Shown here one piece after another: positions 1-49,940 of a stretch of DNA of 64,000 nt. The stretch comes from Cristatella mucedo. Lineage: Eukaryota; Bryozoa; Phylactolaemata; Cristatellidae. A program made the position numbers and the translations under genes. Each line of letters opens with the position of its first letter. Within the stretch, counting starts at the first letter, position 1. The stretch spans positions 1,641,501-1,705,500 of the forward strand of contig WPIO01000002.1 of assembly GCA_009760855.2 (NCBI GenBank), given 5' to 3'. The notes below the pieces were generated by a model, which saw only the letters and a program-made list of their open reading frames with translations, was not told the origin of the DNA and made no database searches.

Positions 1-55
1 CTTCGGTCTTATTTTTACTCTCGGGCTTACATTTGTGTCCGGTTTTGTTTTGTAG

Positions 56-38501
<38,446 letters not shown>

Positions 38502-41500
38502 CCTCGACGATGTGTCATCAATCTATCGCTCAGCCTCCTGCCATTGCTTGCTCCTGCAGTTATGGTGACAGAAATGAGCTGTGCCAAAAACGAGCACTTT
38601 GATGCATTGTCAGGAGTTCAGCTTTCTTTTGGTTAATTACTTTGCAACAGACTTCACAGCTGTTTCGTAATAGTGCTCCCAAGTCGATGGTTCGGTGTGG
38701 TGCTGTGGAATCGCTAGCAAGACTGCTGAGGCCCTTTCGTGGTGCCTGGATCAATTACATTTATTTTTGTGTGCTGCAGGCCTGGTCAGGGAGACATTTT
38801 TTGCTCGACCCACTTTCATGGATGCAGCTGATGATGGCCTCCCACTGTGTAATATTATCAGAGCTTGCAGGCCTGCAACTTCCAGATGCTAGGCTGCTCA
38901 CCGTGGGGGTAGACGGCTTTTTGGGATCTAGTTAGTTTTTGCATGCAGATAACGGTCATACCGTGACCTCCTATGTTCACACCTGTGCTGCATTGGCATC
39001 GAGCCCACTCGGCAGATTTTGGAAGTGCAACATAGGAATCAACCTTGCCGTTGACTCTTGCTATAAGAAATCATTTCTTATCCAACAACCTGCAGGGATG
39101 TGTACCGCTTTCCTGTTTTTTGAGTCACACTGCCTGCGCGTTTTTTGCTGGCAGTCGTAGGAAGCTTGAGACAGGGGACAAAGTGTATGTCTGTGTGTGC
39201 CTATTTTGAGATCAGATATAAAAATGTACTAGGACTTGACTGTGATTGCCATCCACAGATGTGTGCAGTGGTGACTCGGTTGGGCTAGTGGTTGTTACAT
39301 AAAAAGGACTCGACAAGTGGGGTTCGAGCGAGCATGGTCTGATAGTCACTGGATGTATGACTAATGGAACTGCTGTCACTAGTTCAGACTCTTAACCTGC
39401 AATACAGCCTAAACTGAGAGGCCACTGTCGATAGTGGCCCGGTTAGTGGATACGCATTACTGTTTGCAGAAAATGCAAAGAATCATCCATCACTGTATGT
39501 TATCAATGGTGTTTTAATGTTCAACTAATGTGAGCACCTCCGTCGCCGTATGTCACGGTGCAGGTGCTCTCTGTGCCAACGTACAGTTACGGCTTTGCTT
39601 TGGCTCATAGACTGTTGCCATACTAAGTAAATATGTTGATAATGATTATTAATTGTACGTTTGCTCTGTAGAAAATGTACGCATACAGGCTACGTACGTG
39701 CAACAGCATCCACAAAGCTAGAGCCAGCTCGAAAAATCCGATCGGATAGGAATGAACTAGCCAATGAGACAATGTGGTAGTGGTAGCCAGCCATAGCTAC
39801 CAGAGCTTATGGAGACAGCCGTCGTTGATCTGTTTAAATGAGCATTGCAGAGAACCAAGCAAATCTTGCAAGCATTCGGGCAAACTATGCAGGTTGAATT
39901 CGGAGAGTTGAATGCAGCTTCGTACGGCTGTTGGCTGTCGATCGAGTCAGCAAGCTATTTCGAATGGGGCTATAGAAACCCTTGTAGCAACCACATCTAC
40001 TACTTTGTGGGTTTAAAACTGGGTACATGCAATACACAGTGTGTATACAACATTAGGTGAGCCGAAATTCTGACATTCGTCTGGCCGAAGTAGTGCTCGA
40101 ATGGGACATTGGGTCATGAGAGGGCTGTTAATTTCAAATACACGGTGTTGTGATGTGCTTTAGTCTGCCATATCGGAGAGCAATAACTGCCACCACTAAG
40201 GGTGCCGATATTTAGTTTAGCCGGGGCTTGCTTGCCACGCCTCGGTTGTTGGCTCTACTGCTGCTGCTGTGGTCCCTTAATTGAGTTGTTTCTGTCTCTC
40301 GCAAAGAAGCTGCTGGTCATGTAGCTCTCCATGCTGCCACCACGGGGCGTTTGCTATTTAGTCGCGGTTTCCTGTTTCGCCAGGATGGGCAAGCTTGGCT
40401 CATATGCTTTCGGCCCCATCTAGCGCTAGGCACCAAGTAGTAGGTCCGATTAAGGGATAATTGCTGCTAGGCGACTACCTGGTCTTCAAATATCAGGATC
40501 TTTACATGCCGTCGTCACTTAATTGGCTCTATGTTTCGGTCGACGTTTCCTTACTCATGTATGGGTTTTCCTCATCGAAATGCCTCCTCGGTCTCACGGG
40601 CTTCATTTAATATCGCAATTACGGCGTTTCTCCGGCAGCCAATAAGATGGGCAGGCCAGCCAGAACGTTTGTGGCTCACCTTAGCTAAACTTTAAACTAT
40701 ATAAGCTGAAACCAAAGATAAAGTATGTAATTAAAAAATCAACAACATACGGTTCATCAATACCATGTTGCCACGATTCTTCAATTTAGCACCATTAATG
40801 CCAAGGCAGTCTTGTCTACTAAGGCCTTTTACAAAATTGTGAAAATAAAAATGTATTCCTTCACTTGATTGAGAATTGGGGGCATTGCATCACCCACCCG
40901 TGAAAGCTTTCGGGCTCAATCTTGTATTCCAATGTTGGCCAACAATAGTCGTCGACTCAGTCTGCAGCCCGCCAGTTGAAGTCCCGGGTGGCCAGGGCAG
41001 CTTGCTTTTGTCGAGGCATCATCACATCGGGAGCAGATCGTGCACAACCAATTTTTAATCTGCTGGGAGCACTTGACTTGCTACGATGGTCTGAAAATAT
41101 TTTTTTGTAAATTATTATGGGTAATGAGATGGTATGCAAGCATAATACCTAACATGGTTATGATAACAATAATAAGAATGACAATTATGAATAGCAATTT
41201 TGTAAAGCATCTGGTGCCTTAAAGGAACCAAATCTTCATATGTGTGCTCGAAAACTTCCAGCAAGAGATGAAATCACTGATACTAACTGTATTCAGCCAC
41301 GTACCTTGAATTTTCCAGATTAAGAAGAGATTGGAAATGCTGCGAAGCTCTTCACTGCTCATAGTAGACCAAGTATGCGAAGTCAACGAAAATTCTTTTT
41401 GCATTGGATGTCTAGTCAGATCGCGGGCTCAAAATTCCCTGCACTGGAAGCATATGCGGTCATTAACCATCTGAATGAGCTAAGTTCCTTTGGAGCTTTG

Positions 41501-41730
41501 CTCACATCCAATAGCACGAGCCACTTGTTGCATGCCAAAAGGTTCGATTTGGTCACAATCGACTCGCGTGTCTTGACCTTGGCAAGCGCCTGCTGTGAGT
41601 ATAGAGGGGACCCAAGTTTTCCCACACAGTTAACACGCTTTACAACCCCAGATTTAACGGCTTATTAAACACCACCGATATACTTAAAGCAAAGACTGGA
41701 AAGACCGAACCTCTTCGCTAGTTGTAGTTA
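38502..41730. other. Copine 3' flank and intergenic DNA
   Basis: Presumed 3' UTR followed by intergenic sequence. No conserved coding signal was recognised. AATAAA lies at 40844-40849. A weak tRNA/SINE-like stretch (GTGGGGTTCGAGCG) is at about 39320. Confidence 0.5.
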
Positions 41731-41734
41731 ATGT

Positions 41735-42990
41735 AAAGCATCTTATTTGTAACTCCAAGAAGCCACGAAGACTTTTGTGGATGTTACACAAGGGAGTTCT
41801 CCATCGAACTCACAGCCTAAGCGTCTTTCGGTACGCATTCGGTAACAAGCTGACTTAATCTCACTCAAAGAGAAAGTGAGAAGCATAGCTGAATCAGGAG
41901 AGCAGTTGAGGTAGTAATGAACATAGAAGTAGCAGCTCAGGACGGCTGGAAAGGATGTGCCACAGTCTGCAGCAAGAGAGTAGTTGTTGCGTAAGAATCG
42001 TGGAAGTGAGTTCCACAGCCTACAACATGTAGTCTGAGTATATGCAGGCCGGTACCGCTCCTTCCTTAAACAGCTGTCAGGAGCATCACCGGTGGTGCAT
42101 AGCTGTGGTCTGCCTGTGGTGTGGTTTGGACAGGCCGGTAACCACAGTCAGATGGTGGACTCACCATCGGGGTCGGCCAAAACAGCCGTGGGCGAGGAGG
42201 GGGATTCAGTGGGGAGAGAGGGGCGAGTGAAGTCGTGCTCCCTCTGCTCTGTAGTAGAATAAACTGTTGGTGTTGGTTCTGTGCTGGCGTTCTTCGTGCA
42301 AGGCGTTCTTCGTGCAAGGCGCATCGAAGCACACGACATGCAGAGCAGAGGCTTCTGTTGCCAACGGTCTTTAGGCAGAGGAATAGAACAGTTCATTTAT
42401 TGTCCATAGAGGAGGTTGAAACTGATGCCGCACTTCAGTTAGGTGTGAAGGAGCCGAGCCTCGGCGGGCCTTGTGGGTCAGGGCAAGAACTTAACTGTGT
42501 CTGTTCATCAACCGGCTGCCACAAAGCTCCTAAAGCCCAGGAGACACACGGTCCAACCTGTGGGAATTTTAAGCTAGCCTAGCACCCATATCCATCGCCA
42601 GTTGCAATGGCCTGGTGGCTTTTTTGCGGTAGCCCAGCCAAAATGGAATTGCAATAATCTACTCTAGACAGAACAAGGGAGCCAGTCAAATTTTCGTAAG
42701 CCGTCGTGGAAGACAGGCCCTAATCTTAGATACAGATCGAGCGTGACGGCTAGTTGTGGAAGCAGTCTTCTTAAAGAACCTTTAAAATGTAGGCTGCTGT
42801 CAAAGACATCACCTAAATTCCGAGCACACGGTGACTGTCGCACAACAGCGTCGCCTATCCGAAGAGCAAAGTCTTTCAGTACAGCCAGACGCTTGGGCTG
42901 TCCTATGAGTAGCAGTTCTGTTTTAATGTCGTTTAGATTAAGGAAATTTCCGACATCCAGGATCGAATGTCGGCAAGGCAAGCATTCATT
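41735..42990 (-). repeat. LINE-B copy, reverse, interrupted by a 306-bp insert
   Basis: 3' UTR in 41735-42028, then after the insert TTGCCAACGGTCTTTAG (SVGDR region). On minus the piece near 42664-42981 reads FLNLNDIKTELLLIGQPKRL and ARNLGDVFDSSLHF, the segment following the RT catalytic box. Degenerate. Confidence 0.85.
42030..42335. mobile_element. 306-bp insertion in LINE-B, possible solo LTR
   Basis: Flanked by ACATG at 42025-42029 and ACATG at 42336-42340. LINE-B sequence is continuous across it. It contains AATAAA at about 42258 and a direct repeat of GCGTTCTTCGTGCAAG (about 42292 and 42308). The termini with this duplication are TAGTC...CACACG, not TG...CA, so the LTR reading is tentative. 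Confidence 0.55.
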
Positions 42991-43439
42991 GTAGCAGTTG
43001 CTGCAGCAAATTCCGACGGTTTAAATGACAACAATACAGCTGAGTATATCCTCAGCATAAAATTGCCTTGATAAAAACGTCCATGGCCATGGCCTCCCTC
43101 GAGCTATCATGCATTATGTGTATATCGTGGCTGCTACTTAGTTTAACAAACAGTATGACTACAACGTGCAGGACACAAGTCCACAATGCTACGTAATTTA
43201 GGAAAGAAACCGGCATCGAACAATCAGCTTGGCTCCTAATGTCACTCAATCAAAAGAGCGTTAATACGGTGCCAGAACGTGGCAGTAAAACAGTGAGGAC
43301 TTCATCAATTCAGCAGGCCAGACGAAGTAATCGGGCTTTTTATTGCAGCTATTGTCAGACACGATGCTCGTTGACTCAATGTACTCGGAATTTAAGAGTC
43401 CTCTAGGTTAGCTGCTTAACTCGTGAAAGCTTCATTAAA

Positions 43440-43882
43440 AAAACCGCTCCCACTGCTAGCCATTACGTTTGGTCCCTGACCAATATTATGGACTGTCTAC
43501 CACGATGGCCTGCTAAAAATATAACTAGCTCCGTGGATCTTTCTAAGCTGGACTACTACAATTCCGTTTTGGCTCGACAACCGAAAAAGGCCAATAGGCC
43601 TGGTGATAAATAAAACTCAAGGTTAGTCCGCAAATCCCGGTGGGTTAGCCAAGTGTCTCCTTTGCTGAAGTAGCTTGCGATATTTCCCGGTCGATTAACG
43701 GATACAGATCTAAATACTTACACTGATCTATAATGTCCACCTTAGATTGGTTCTTTCATTCCCTGCCGAGCTGCTGCACCAGTTTTAACTTTCTCATGCC
43801 CTCAAGTCCTTTATGTACAATATATTAGCTATTCTATTCCTCTCTCTCTCTAAGACCGTCGGTAACAGAAAAGTTACAGACA
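43440..43882 (+). repeat. LINE-B degenerate fragment, forward
   Basis: Reads LDYYNSVLARQPKKANRPG near 43550, then a KELAW-like block at about 43660 and a degraded IPLSL.KTVGNR region at about 43835. The Ty3-like element begins right after it. Confidence 0.65.
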
Positions 43883-43886
43883 GATA

Positions 43887-43922
43887 TGTAACCGCGTAAA
43901 GGTTGCTACAGCACCCCAAGAT
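43887..43922 (-). repeat. Remnant of the 3' LTR (last 36 bp)
   Basis: TGTAACCGCGTAAAGGTTGC through CACCCCAAGAT, identical except for one base to 45931-45966 at the inner edge of the 5' LTR. Confidence 0.9.
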
Positions 43923-43929
43923 TCCGCCA

Positions 43930-45885
43930 TCAGGGAGATATTGGCACCTGTGTCCCAAAGTCCGGTAACCAGCACCTCATTCACCATCACCGGTGCAAGA
44001 GTGTGCGGTGCATGGGCACTGGTGCCCACCACTTCCTGCCTCGTCGGCGCCGGCGGTAGTGGCCCCTGTTGTGGCGGGGCCAGTCGAGCCTCCCGGAAGC
44101 CGTAGCCATGAAGACCGAAACCACTCTCAGAGGCCTGGTAAGCCCTGGGATAGGTATGGACGCCTGTCGAGAGCGAAGGTGCCCAACCAGCCGAAACACG
44201 ACCCACGTACCCACTCGGACCAAGAGAACCGGGCGACACCGACCCGAATGGTCGCCAATCCCCCGAGTGTGGCCGTGAACCCTCGCGACTGGGGTATGCT
44301 GGCCCGTACTCTCCGTGGCTTCGATAAGCTGACCCGTACTGGGACGTTCTGCCACGTCCTGCGTCCACCTATCTATCTCTGTAGCCCATGGCAGCCTGAA
44401 CCCGGTAGTCGGGCCGCCGACTGTTCTGTACGAACGGCCTACCTCGCGGCTGATACGACTGCTTTGTGGGGGGGGGGGGTTCGAGGGTTCCCTCTGACCT
44501 TTGGCAAGCAGGTCACACACCTGGGTCATTTGCTCGGTCAATGCATCCACCTTACTCTCTATATCACGCGAAATAGGGGCCCTATCCTTTCCTCGTGGGT
44601 ATGGGCGGCCTTGGTCGCCGGCGTGCGCAGCAGAAGCAGCCCCGCGACTGAAGAAGCGAGGGTTGGCTTCGCATCTTTCAGCGAAAGCTAGAGCTTCGTC
44701 TAGGCAGGCACAGTCTTTGGCAAAGACAGCTCCGCTAATCTCGGGATGAAGGCCCCCAACAAACAAGGAGAGAACCATAGCATCACGGTCCTCCTGCGGA
44801 GTAGTAGGGTGAGCAACGGCGGCAGTATCTACAAGGTGTCTGTAGAAATCATAAACGCTTTGCGAAGCGCCCTGGCGACAACCGTGTAGGGCCCCGCGAG
44901 CAGAATCGCGACGCACGCCAGCAGTGAACATTCTCACCAGTTCACCTTTCATTTCCTCAAATGTACATCGCTGGCCAGGCTCAGCGCAGAGCCGTTCATA
45001 GACCGAGCGATATACGTCGAGCGCTCGGCCGCGAAAGTATGCGCCCAAGCGCAATAGCTGGAGGTCCGGAGACCATCCGCAGGACCTAGAAAGCACCTCG
45101 TAATCGCTGATCCACCGTGGGAAGGAGTCCGTCAGGTCCTCCCGGAAAGGTGCCAGTTTCAGCGATTGGGCCTCTAGGCTCCCGTCAAACGCGGCTGTGG
45201 GTGCGGGCATAACGAAGATCCGGCTCGGCAATGCCGGCTCAGCCGTGCGAGGAGTCTGCTCAGCGCGCGGGCTAGCGACCGGTCGGGCGTAGTCTCCGCC
45301 TGCTTTAGCCGCCGGCGCGAAAGTAAGGGCGGCGCCCGAGTGTGCCTGTGGGTTTTCCGCATGGTCCGCCCGTGCATAGTTTACCGCGCCACCGGAAGCA
45401 GGGTTAGCAGAAAAAGGCTCCGCGCGGGGTGAAAAAAGGATAGCGGTCGCAGCGTGCGAAGCATCAGCAGCGTGTGGCGGAGCGATTCCTGCTGGGCACG
45501 TTGTAACGTACGGGGCGTAACCTTCAGCGGGTCGCAAAGCAGTGGGCGCAGCGCACCCCTCCGGGAGCGGTAAGGGACCGACCGCGTACTGTGACGGCAA
45601 ATGAAGTACGGTGGGAGCACCGTGCGGCGCAGCTGGCGGAGTGCCGGTCGGCGGCGAAGTTACCGACCCGGCTGGTGTGCTGGCGCTGGGGCGGCTGACC
45701 CGCGAAGCCGCCGCCGCGCGTAGCTGCGCGTTCTCTTCCTCAAGCACGCGTAAACGCTCAGTCAAATCGCGACTGATCGAAGCAAAAATAGCGCGATCGT
45801 TTATGCTCGCCTGCAGAATGTCGAACGTTGGGTCGGAGTTATTCAACAGCCCCGAACCGTTAAACGACGCCATCCCCACGTCCAA
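43930..45885 (-). CDS. Retrotransposon Gag, then start of protease after a frame change
   Basis: The ATG at 45885 lies about 45 bp inside the LTR. An N-terminal coiled-coil-like stretch (LTERLRVLEEENAQLRAAAA, residues 41-60) is followed by an Ala/Pro-rich region to about 230. A retrotransposon gag core spans about 235-415 (LKLAPFREDLTDSFPRWI, GAYFRGRALDVYRSVYERL, TFEEMKGELVRMF, VYDFYRHLVDTA, LFVGGLHPEI). Just after residue 465 a 12-base homopolymer (44468-44479) precedes the point where the best coding frame changes. The new frame is Gly/Ser/Tyr/Arg-rich with one in-frame TAG and reaches DTGANISLM, the aspartic-protease active-site motif, before running into LTR sequence. No zinc knuckle was seen. 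Non-functional as it stands. Confidence 0.8.
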
Positions 45886-45907
45886 TCAAGAAGGTTGCAA
45901 GTGTTTC

Positions 45908-45930
45908 GAATCAAAAGCAGGGTCACCAAA
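45908..45930 (-). other. Primer-binding-site-like sequence
   Basis: On minus, next to the LTR end, it reads TGGTGACCCTGC. From memory, TGGTGACCC is complementary to the 3' end of animal tRNA-Trp; matching stops after nine bases. Confidence 0.5.
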
Positions 45931-46632
45931 TGTAACCGCGTAGAGGTTGCTACAGCACCCCAAGATACGAGCAGCTAACTGAGTAGCCGGCAGAACACAA
46001 CTGCGCAGTCTAAGTTACACTTAGCTGTTCGTCGCCGTAGGTTCGTCTCTCGTGCTCTCGAAGCGTAGTCTCGCCTCGACTCCCAAGCTTCAGCCCTGAG
46101 CTCTTGGGGTGTAGTCTCTGCTCGACTATCAAGCTCTCTCAGCTCTCGGGGCGTAGTCTCTGCTCGACTCCCAAGCTGCAGCCCTGAGCTCTCGGGGCGT
46201 AGTCTCTGCTCGACTACCCAAGCTCTCTCAGCTCTCGGGGCGTAGCCTCTGCTCGACTACCCAAGCTGTCTCACAGCTCTGTCACTCGTCTCATTATATT
46301 CTCTCTCCTTTCAACTCCTGACCTCGCGCGCCGCTGCTATTTCTACTTCAGCATATTAGTCGTGCACATCCTGACCGCAACGTCAGCACCGGGCTTCATT
46401 CTAACTTTAGCGGGTAGACCAGGAGTCAGGCTTGTACTAGCTGTCCAAGTCGAACCCGCTAAGACAACCACATTAGTCGCTCCATCTTCTAACCGCATCG
46501 CCTGCATAAAGCTCCATTCTATCCTGAGCTAGGTGAGTCAGGAGCTGGGTCTGTACTAGGCGCCCTAGTCGACCCCGCCCCCTCTAAGGCAAGGGCTCCC
46601 ATCGCGGCTAAGCTGAGAGCTGCACCAGTGCA
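45931..46632 (-). repeat. 5' LTR of the Ty3-like element (about 702 bp)
   Basis: On + it starts TGTAACCGCG and ends CAGTGCA. It carries an internal array of four 42-46-bp repeats (CTCTCGGGGCGTAGTCTC, starts about 46101, 46143, 46189, 46232). The inner part is homologous to 9600-9712. The outer boundary rests on the TG...CA ends and flanking GATA. A TATA-like, GC-box-containing stretch at 46840-46880 leaves open a longer LTR. Confidence 0.65.
46101..46270. repeat. Tandem repeat inside the LTR, 42-46-bp unit
   Basis: Four imperfect units of CTC(T/C)CGGGGCGTAGTCTC plus CTGCTCGACT and CCCAAGCT, alternating with CTCTCAG or GCAGCCCTGAG spacers. Confidence 0.85.
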
Positions 46633-46636
46633 GATA

Positions 46637-48700
46637 TACCTTATGTTATGTTCTTTGGGCGAAATACCGCTAAGAAATACACAGTTACAAGCAGTAAGAT
46701 TTAATGAGCGGAACAGAGCGCCAAGCAGTAGCTCCTGAGGGCGCTCGCGTGCGTGAGTCCGTGTGTGTGCGTGTGCGTGCGTGTGTTTGTGTGTGTGGGC
46801 GTCGTTGGGCGGCCGGCCTGGCGACGCCCCAGGCATCCTGTTTATAATAATAGGGTGTGTCAGGGGCGGGGCTGGTGCTGATAAATAACAGCACAAGGCC
46901 AAACGGGAGGATTGCGTCCTGGTTGGCCCGTTCGGTATCACCTGCAGAGCTGCCGAACGAGGTTACCTCGTTCGGAAAATGCTTAAAGGTTTCGACAGCC
47001 ACCGCACGTTGCTGCGTGGTAGCTGGCTCACTGTCGGATTAAGCTTTCAGCCATAAATGACGTACCAACTGCTCCGACTTGCCGCCCTGCACAGTAGTGT
47101 TGAGCAAGATTTGATAGGGAGCGGAACGCAGCACTGATTGCCAACACGCGGATCAGCTTTGTCCAACTGCGCTGGTCCATTTAATTAAGTCAGTATAATA
47201 AGCCTTAAAGCGTATTAATGCCCGAAGGACATAGAAAGCAGAAAAGTGATAGTAATAACTAGCGGTGGAGTCAGGGCGCAATGCCTCAGAGCTGGGGGCA
47301 GCGACCACTGGGTTGGGCCACTCCCGATACCTACGCCCCACAGTCACCAACGACGAAATTATGTCCTACTTTCAGTCGTGCAACAGCTAAGTGCATGTTG
47401 AATCAATAATACGATTTTGCGGTAGCTGTGTTGCTGAAAAAGAATGCAATAAGACGTATGGATTCATATCTTTTGCACGAATTGCGGTGCTCGATCGGAT
47501 TTTTATTACCTCACTCGAATACCGTCAACTTTCGTAAGAAGCTGTCGCCATCTACCGTCTCGCAAGCCGCACTGTCAGCAGAAACTCGTGTATGGCGGGG
47601 GAACCCCTGCATACGTACAGAGAAACTTCAATTAAACATACCTCACCAGCCAAGATTTAGAATCTTCTTCGTATGTTCAGCATTGCTTGGGGGCGTTCGT
47701 CTCCCCTTTACTGTTATCGCTCCGTCGAGGGACGGAACCGGAAAAACGTCCATTAAAAAGTTTAGTAAGCCAAACAAACTCAAAATTTTTAGAACGAGTA
47801 TTATTGGAAGTGGTCAATAGAAATTTGTCGTTGGATAGGCTTGCTCTGTCCCTAACTCTTCTTCAAACGGGGGTACACCTGTTCAGGCACTCAACTATAT
47901 TCTTACAGTTAAGGACTTGGTAATGATCTCCGTGAGTAGGTTGCGGGTCAGACAAATATACACAATCCACTCAAATATATCTATCTATTGACATATTGGC
48001 TGACACCATTTCGGCACCCAGTAGAGCCGACGCAAGAGCTGCAAGGCGCTGGCGAAGCACGCCCAAGGCCAAGGTCTGGGATATCCCGGTCTCCCCTCCA
48101 GCATGGCGGCTGAAGCTACCGGTAAGCTCCGAGTAAGTGCGGACCCTGCCTAGCGCTTTCTTGAGCGTACTATTCAACAGTGATTAGCTCTCGAGTTTTA
48201 TCAGTAGAGTTTTCGGAAATACGTGTCTTCTCTCTACGTTTTCATTATTCATTCATCAGCTGGTTGTCGATTAGATGCGTAACCGTGCTTACCTATTTTC
48301 ACTGTCGCTTTGGATAGCGGGACATACTCGTCGGTGCTGTATTCTTGGTTCGCCGAAGAGATATTTTTATCGTCCTATTTTATCTGGAAGTACCAAAGAG
48401 GTGCATTTACTTGAGTGTCGCGTAACGCAACAGTCTTAGCAAGGCTGCAAGGCTATACGGAATCCTAGTTTGCAGAGCGCTTAACTCCCGTCGACCGGCA
48501 CGCTCGGGCTACTCGGTAGTATGTCCAGCCAGGCTTTCTATTGGATGTAGTAGCGTAGGAAGACTCGCTCCTAGTTTGGCGGCTTTGCGGCACGGTCTAG
48601 ATTACAAGGCACCGAGACCTCATGTACAATCTATTCGTCGTCGCTGTGTTTTGTGCAACACGACTTACAGTAGGCGGACCTAACGTTCTAACGTTGCGCT
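46637..48700. other. Intergenic; GC-rich promoter-like patch, no gene recognised
   Basis: 46640-47060 is CpG-rich and on minus has GGGGCGGGG-type and TATTATAAACA elements plus a (GT)n tract at 46757-46798. A 130-codon ORF at 47428-47820 (+) resembles nothing I know. Nothing else is supported. Confidence 0.4.
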
Positions 48701-48707
48701 TGGTGCT

Positions 48708-48975
<268 letters not shown>

Positions 48976-49499
48976 CGCCAGGTAGAATCAATACATTATG
49001 AATAGTACACAGCTTCACAGTTAACATTATTTTAATTTTAAAAGCTGTTTAGTATTTTTTATTATTTAGTAGTTGTTTAGCATTTACTTTGCTTCTGAAA
49101 GTAATATACAGCTAAACAGGAAAACACAGAGACAGTCGAGAGAGACAGAAGGAGCTCTTGGTCATGCTGATTTCTCTCGTAGCCCTGAATTGTTGGGCTG
49201 GCATGGTGCCATGCTAACTCAGCAGATGTGCTAGTACGTACTTGATGAAGTCATCCCTGAGCGCTTGCTCTCAAGTACTGTCCAATTGGTGCTGTGACTA
49301 TCAATAGCTGAGAGTCATTTTATCACTAGACCCTACACCTTCTATTGACTCGTGATAATGTCGTGAGACAGCAAAGCAGTGACCTGCATTTCTCAAAGAA
49401 AGGATCTTTTCGGAGAATCGGGGTAAAAAAGAAAGGTTACCTGAATTAGCATTTTCATTTATAAGCAGAAAAAGACCCTTAACTGCCATTTCCTCTGCT

Positions 49500-49605
49500 T
49501 GCAATGGACAATAAAGGATCCTCCACTGGAGGACTCGAACCCATGACCTGAGTCGTGGAAAGCAAGCACCTTATGCCCTGGGCAAACACCCAGGGCGTAG
49601 CATTA
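49500..49605 (-). repeat. SINE S1 fragment, reverse
   Basis: GACAATAAAGGATCCTCCAC, GGACTCGAACCCATGACC (B box on minus), GGAAAGCAAGCACCTTA. Confidence 0.72.
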
Positions 49606-49869
49606 TCTACATGTATCTCTAATTCTTTCAATAGTTTCAATAATCTAATAATTTCAAATAGCTGATAACCTAGAGTTTGCTCTAGTGCTTTCAAAGCCTA
49701 CACAAATTTATTGTGCAAGTGGTGTTAAGCCACGAACCTCTTCCACCACCAAAAGTGAGGAGCATTGTGCTGACATTCCAGAGTACTAGAGTAAGTCGCA
49801 AAGACACGGCAGTGAAGGACGATTTGGATGAAAGTACCATCATCGGCAGCAGGAGAGCAGACATCAATA

Positions 49870-49940
49870 TGTTGAGTGTCTTGAAAGAGATTTAATTATA
49901 TTAGGGTGCTAACAAATGTCTTATTATTATTACAATTATA
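49870..49940 (+). repeat. Degenerate LINE-A-type tail
   Basis: GTCTTGAAAGAGATTTAATT, AGGGTGCTAACAAATG, then an ATT run. Confidence 0.55.

Larger units (their letters stand above)
43887..46632 (-). mobile_element. Internally deleted Ty3/gypsy-like LTR retrotransposon
   Basis: On minus: 5' LTR (46632 to 45931), a PBS-like TGGTGACCC two bases later, gag ORF, the start of protease (GLWDTGANISLM), then an abrupt jump into the last 36 bp of the LTR (43922-43887). RT, RNase H, integrase and nearly all the 3' LTR are missing. The junction falls in ATCTTGGGGTGC, which is LTR sequence. GATA flanks both ends (43883-43886 and 46633-46636), a candidate 4-bp target duplication. It is clearly more GC-rich than the neighbouring DNA. 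Confidence 0.85.

Noticed and set aside
43993-44691. 232-codon ORF on the + strand
   Set aside because: Antisense shadow of the GC-rich gag/protease ORF, which has the recognisable domains.
47428-47820. 130-codon + strand ORF in the intergenic gap
   Set aside because: No motif recognised, no splice or codon-bias support; retained only as a note.
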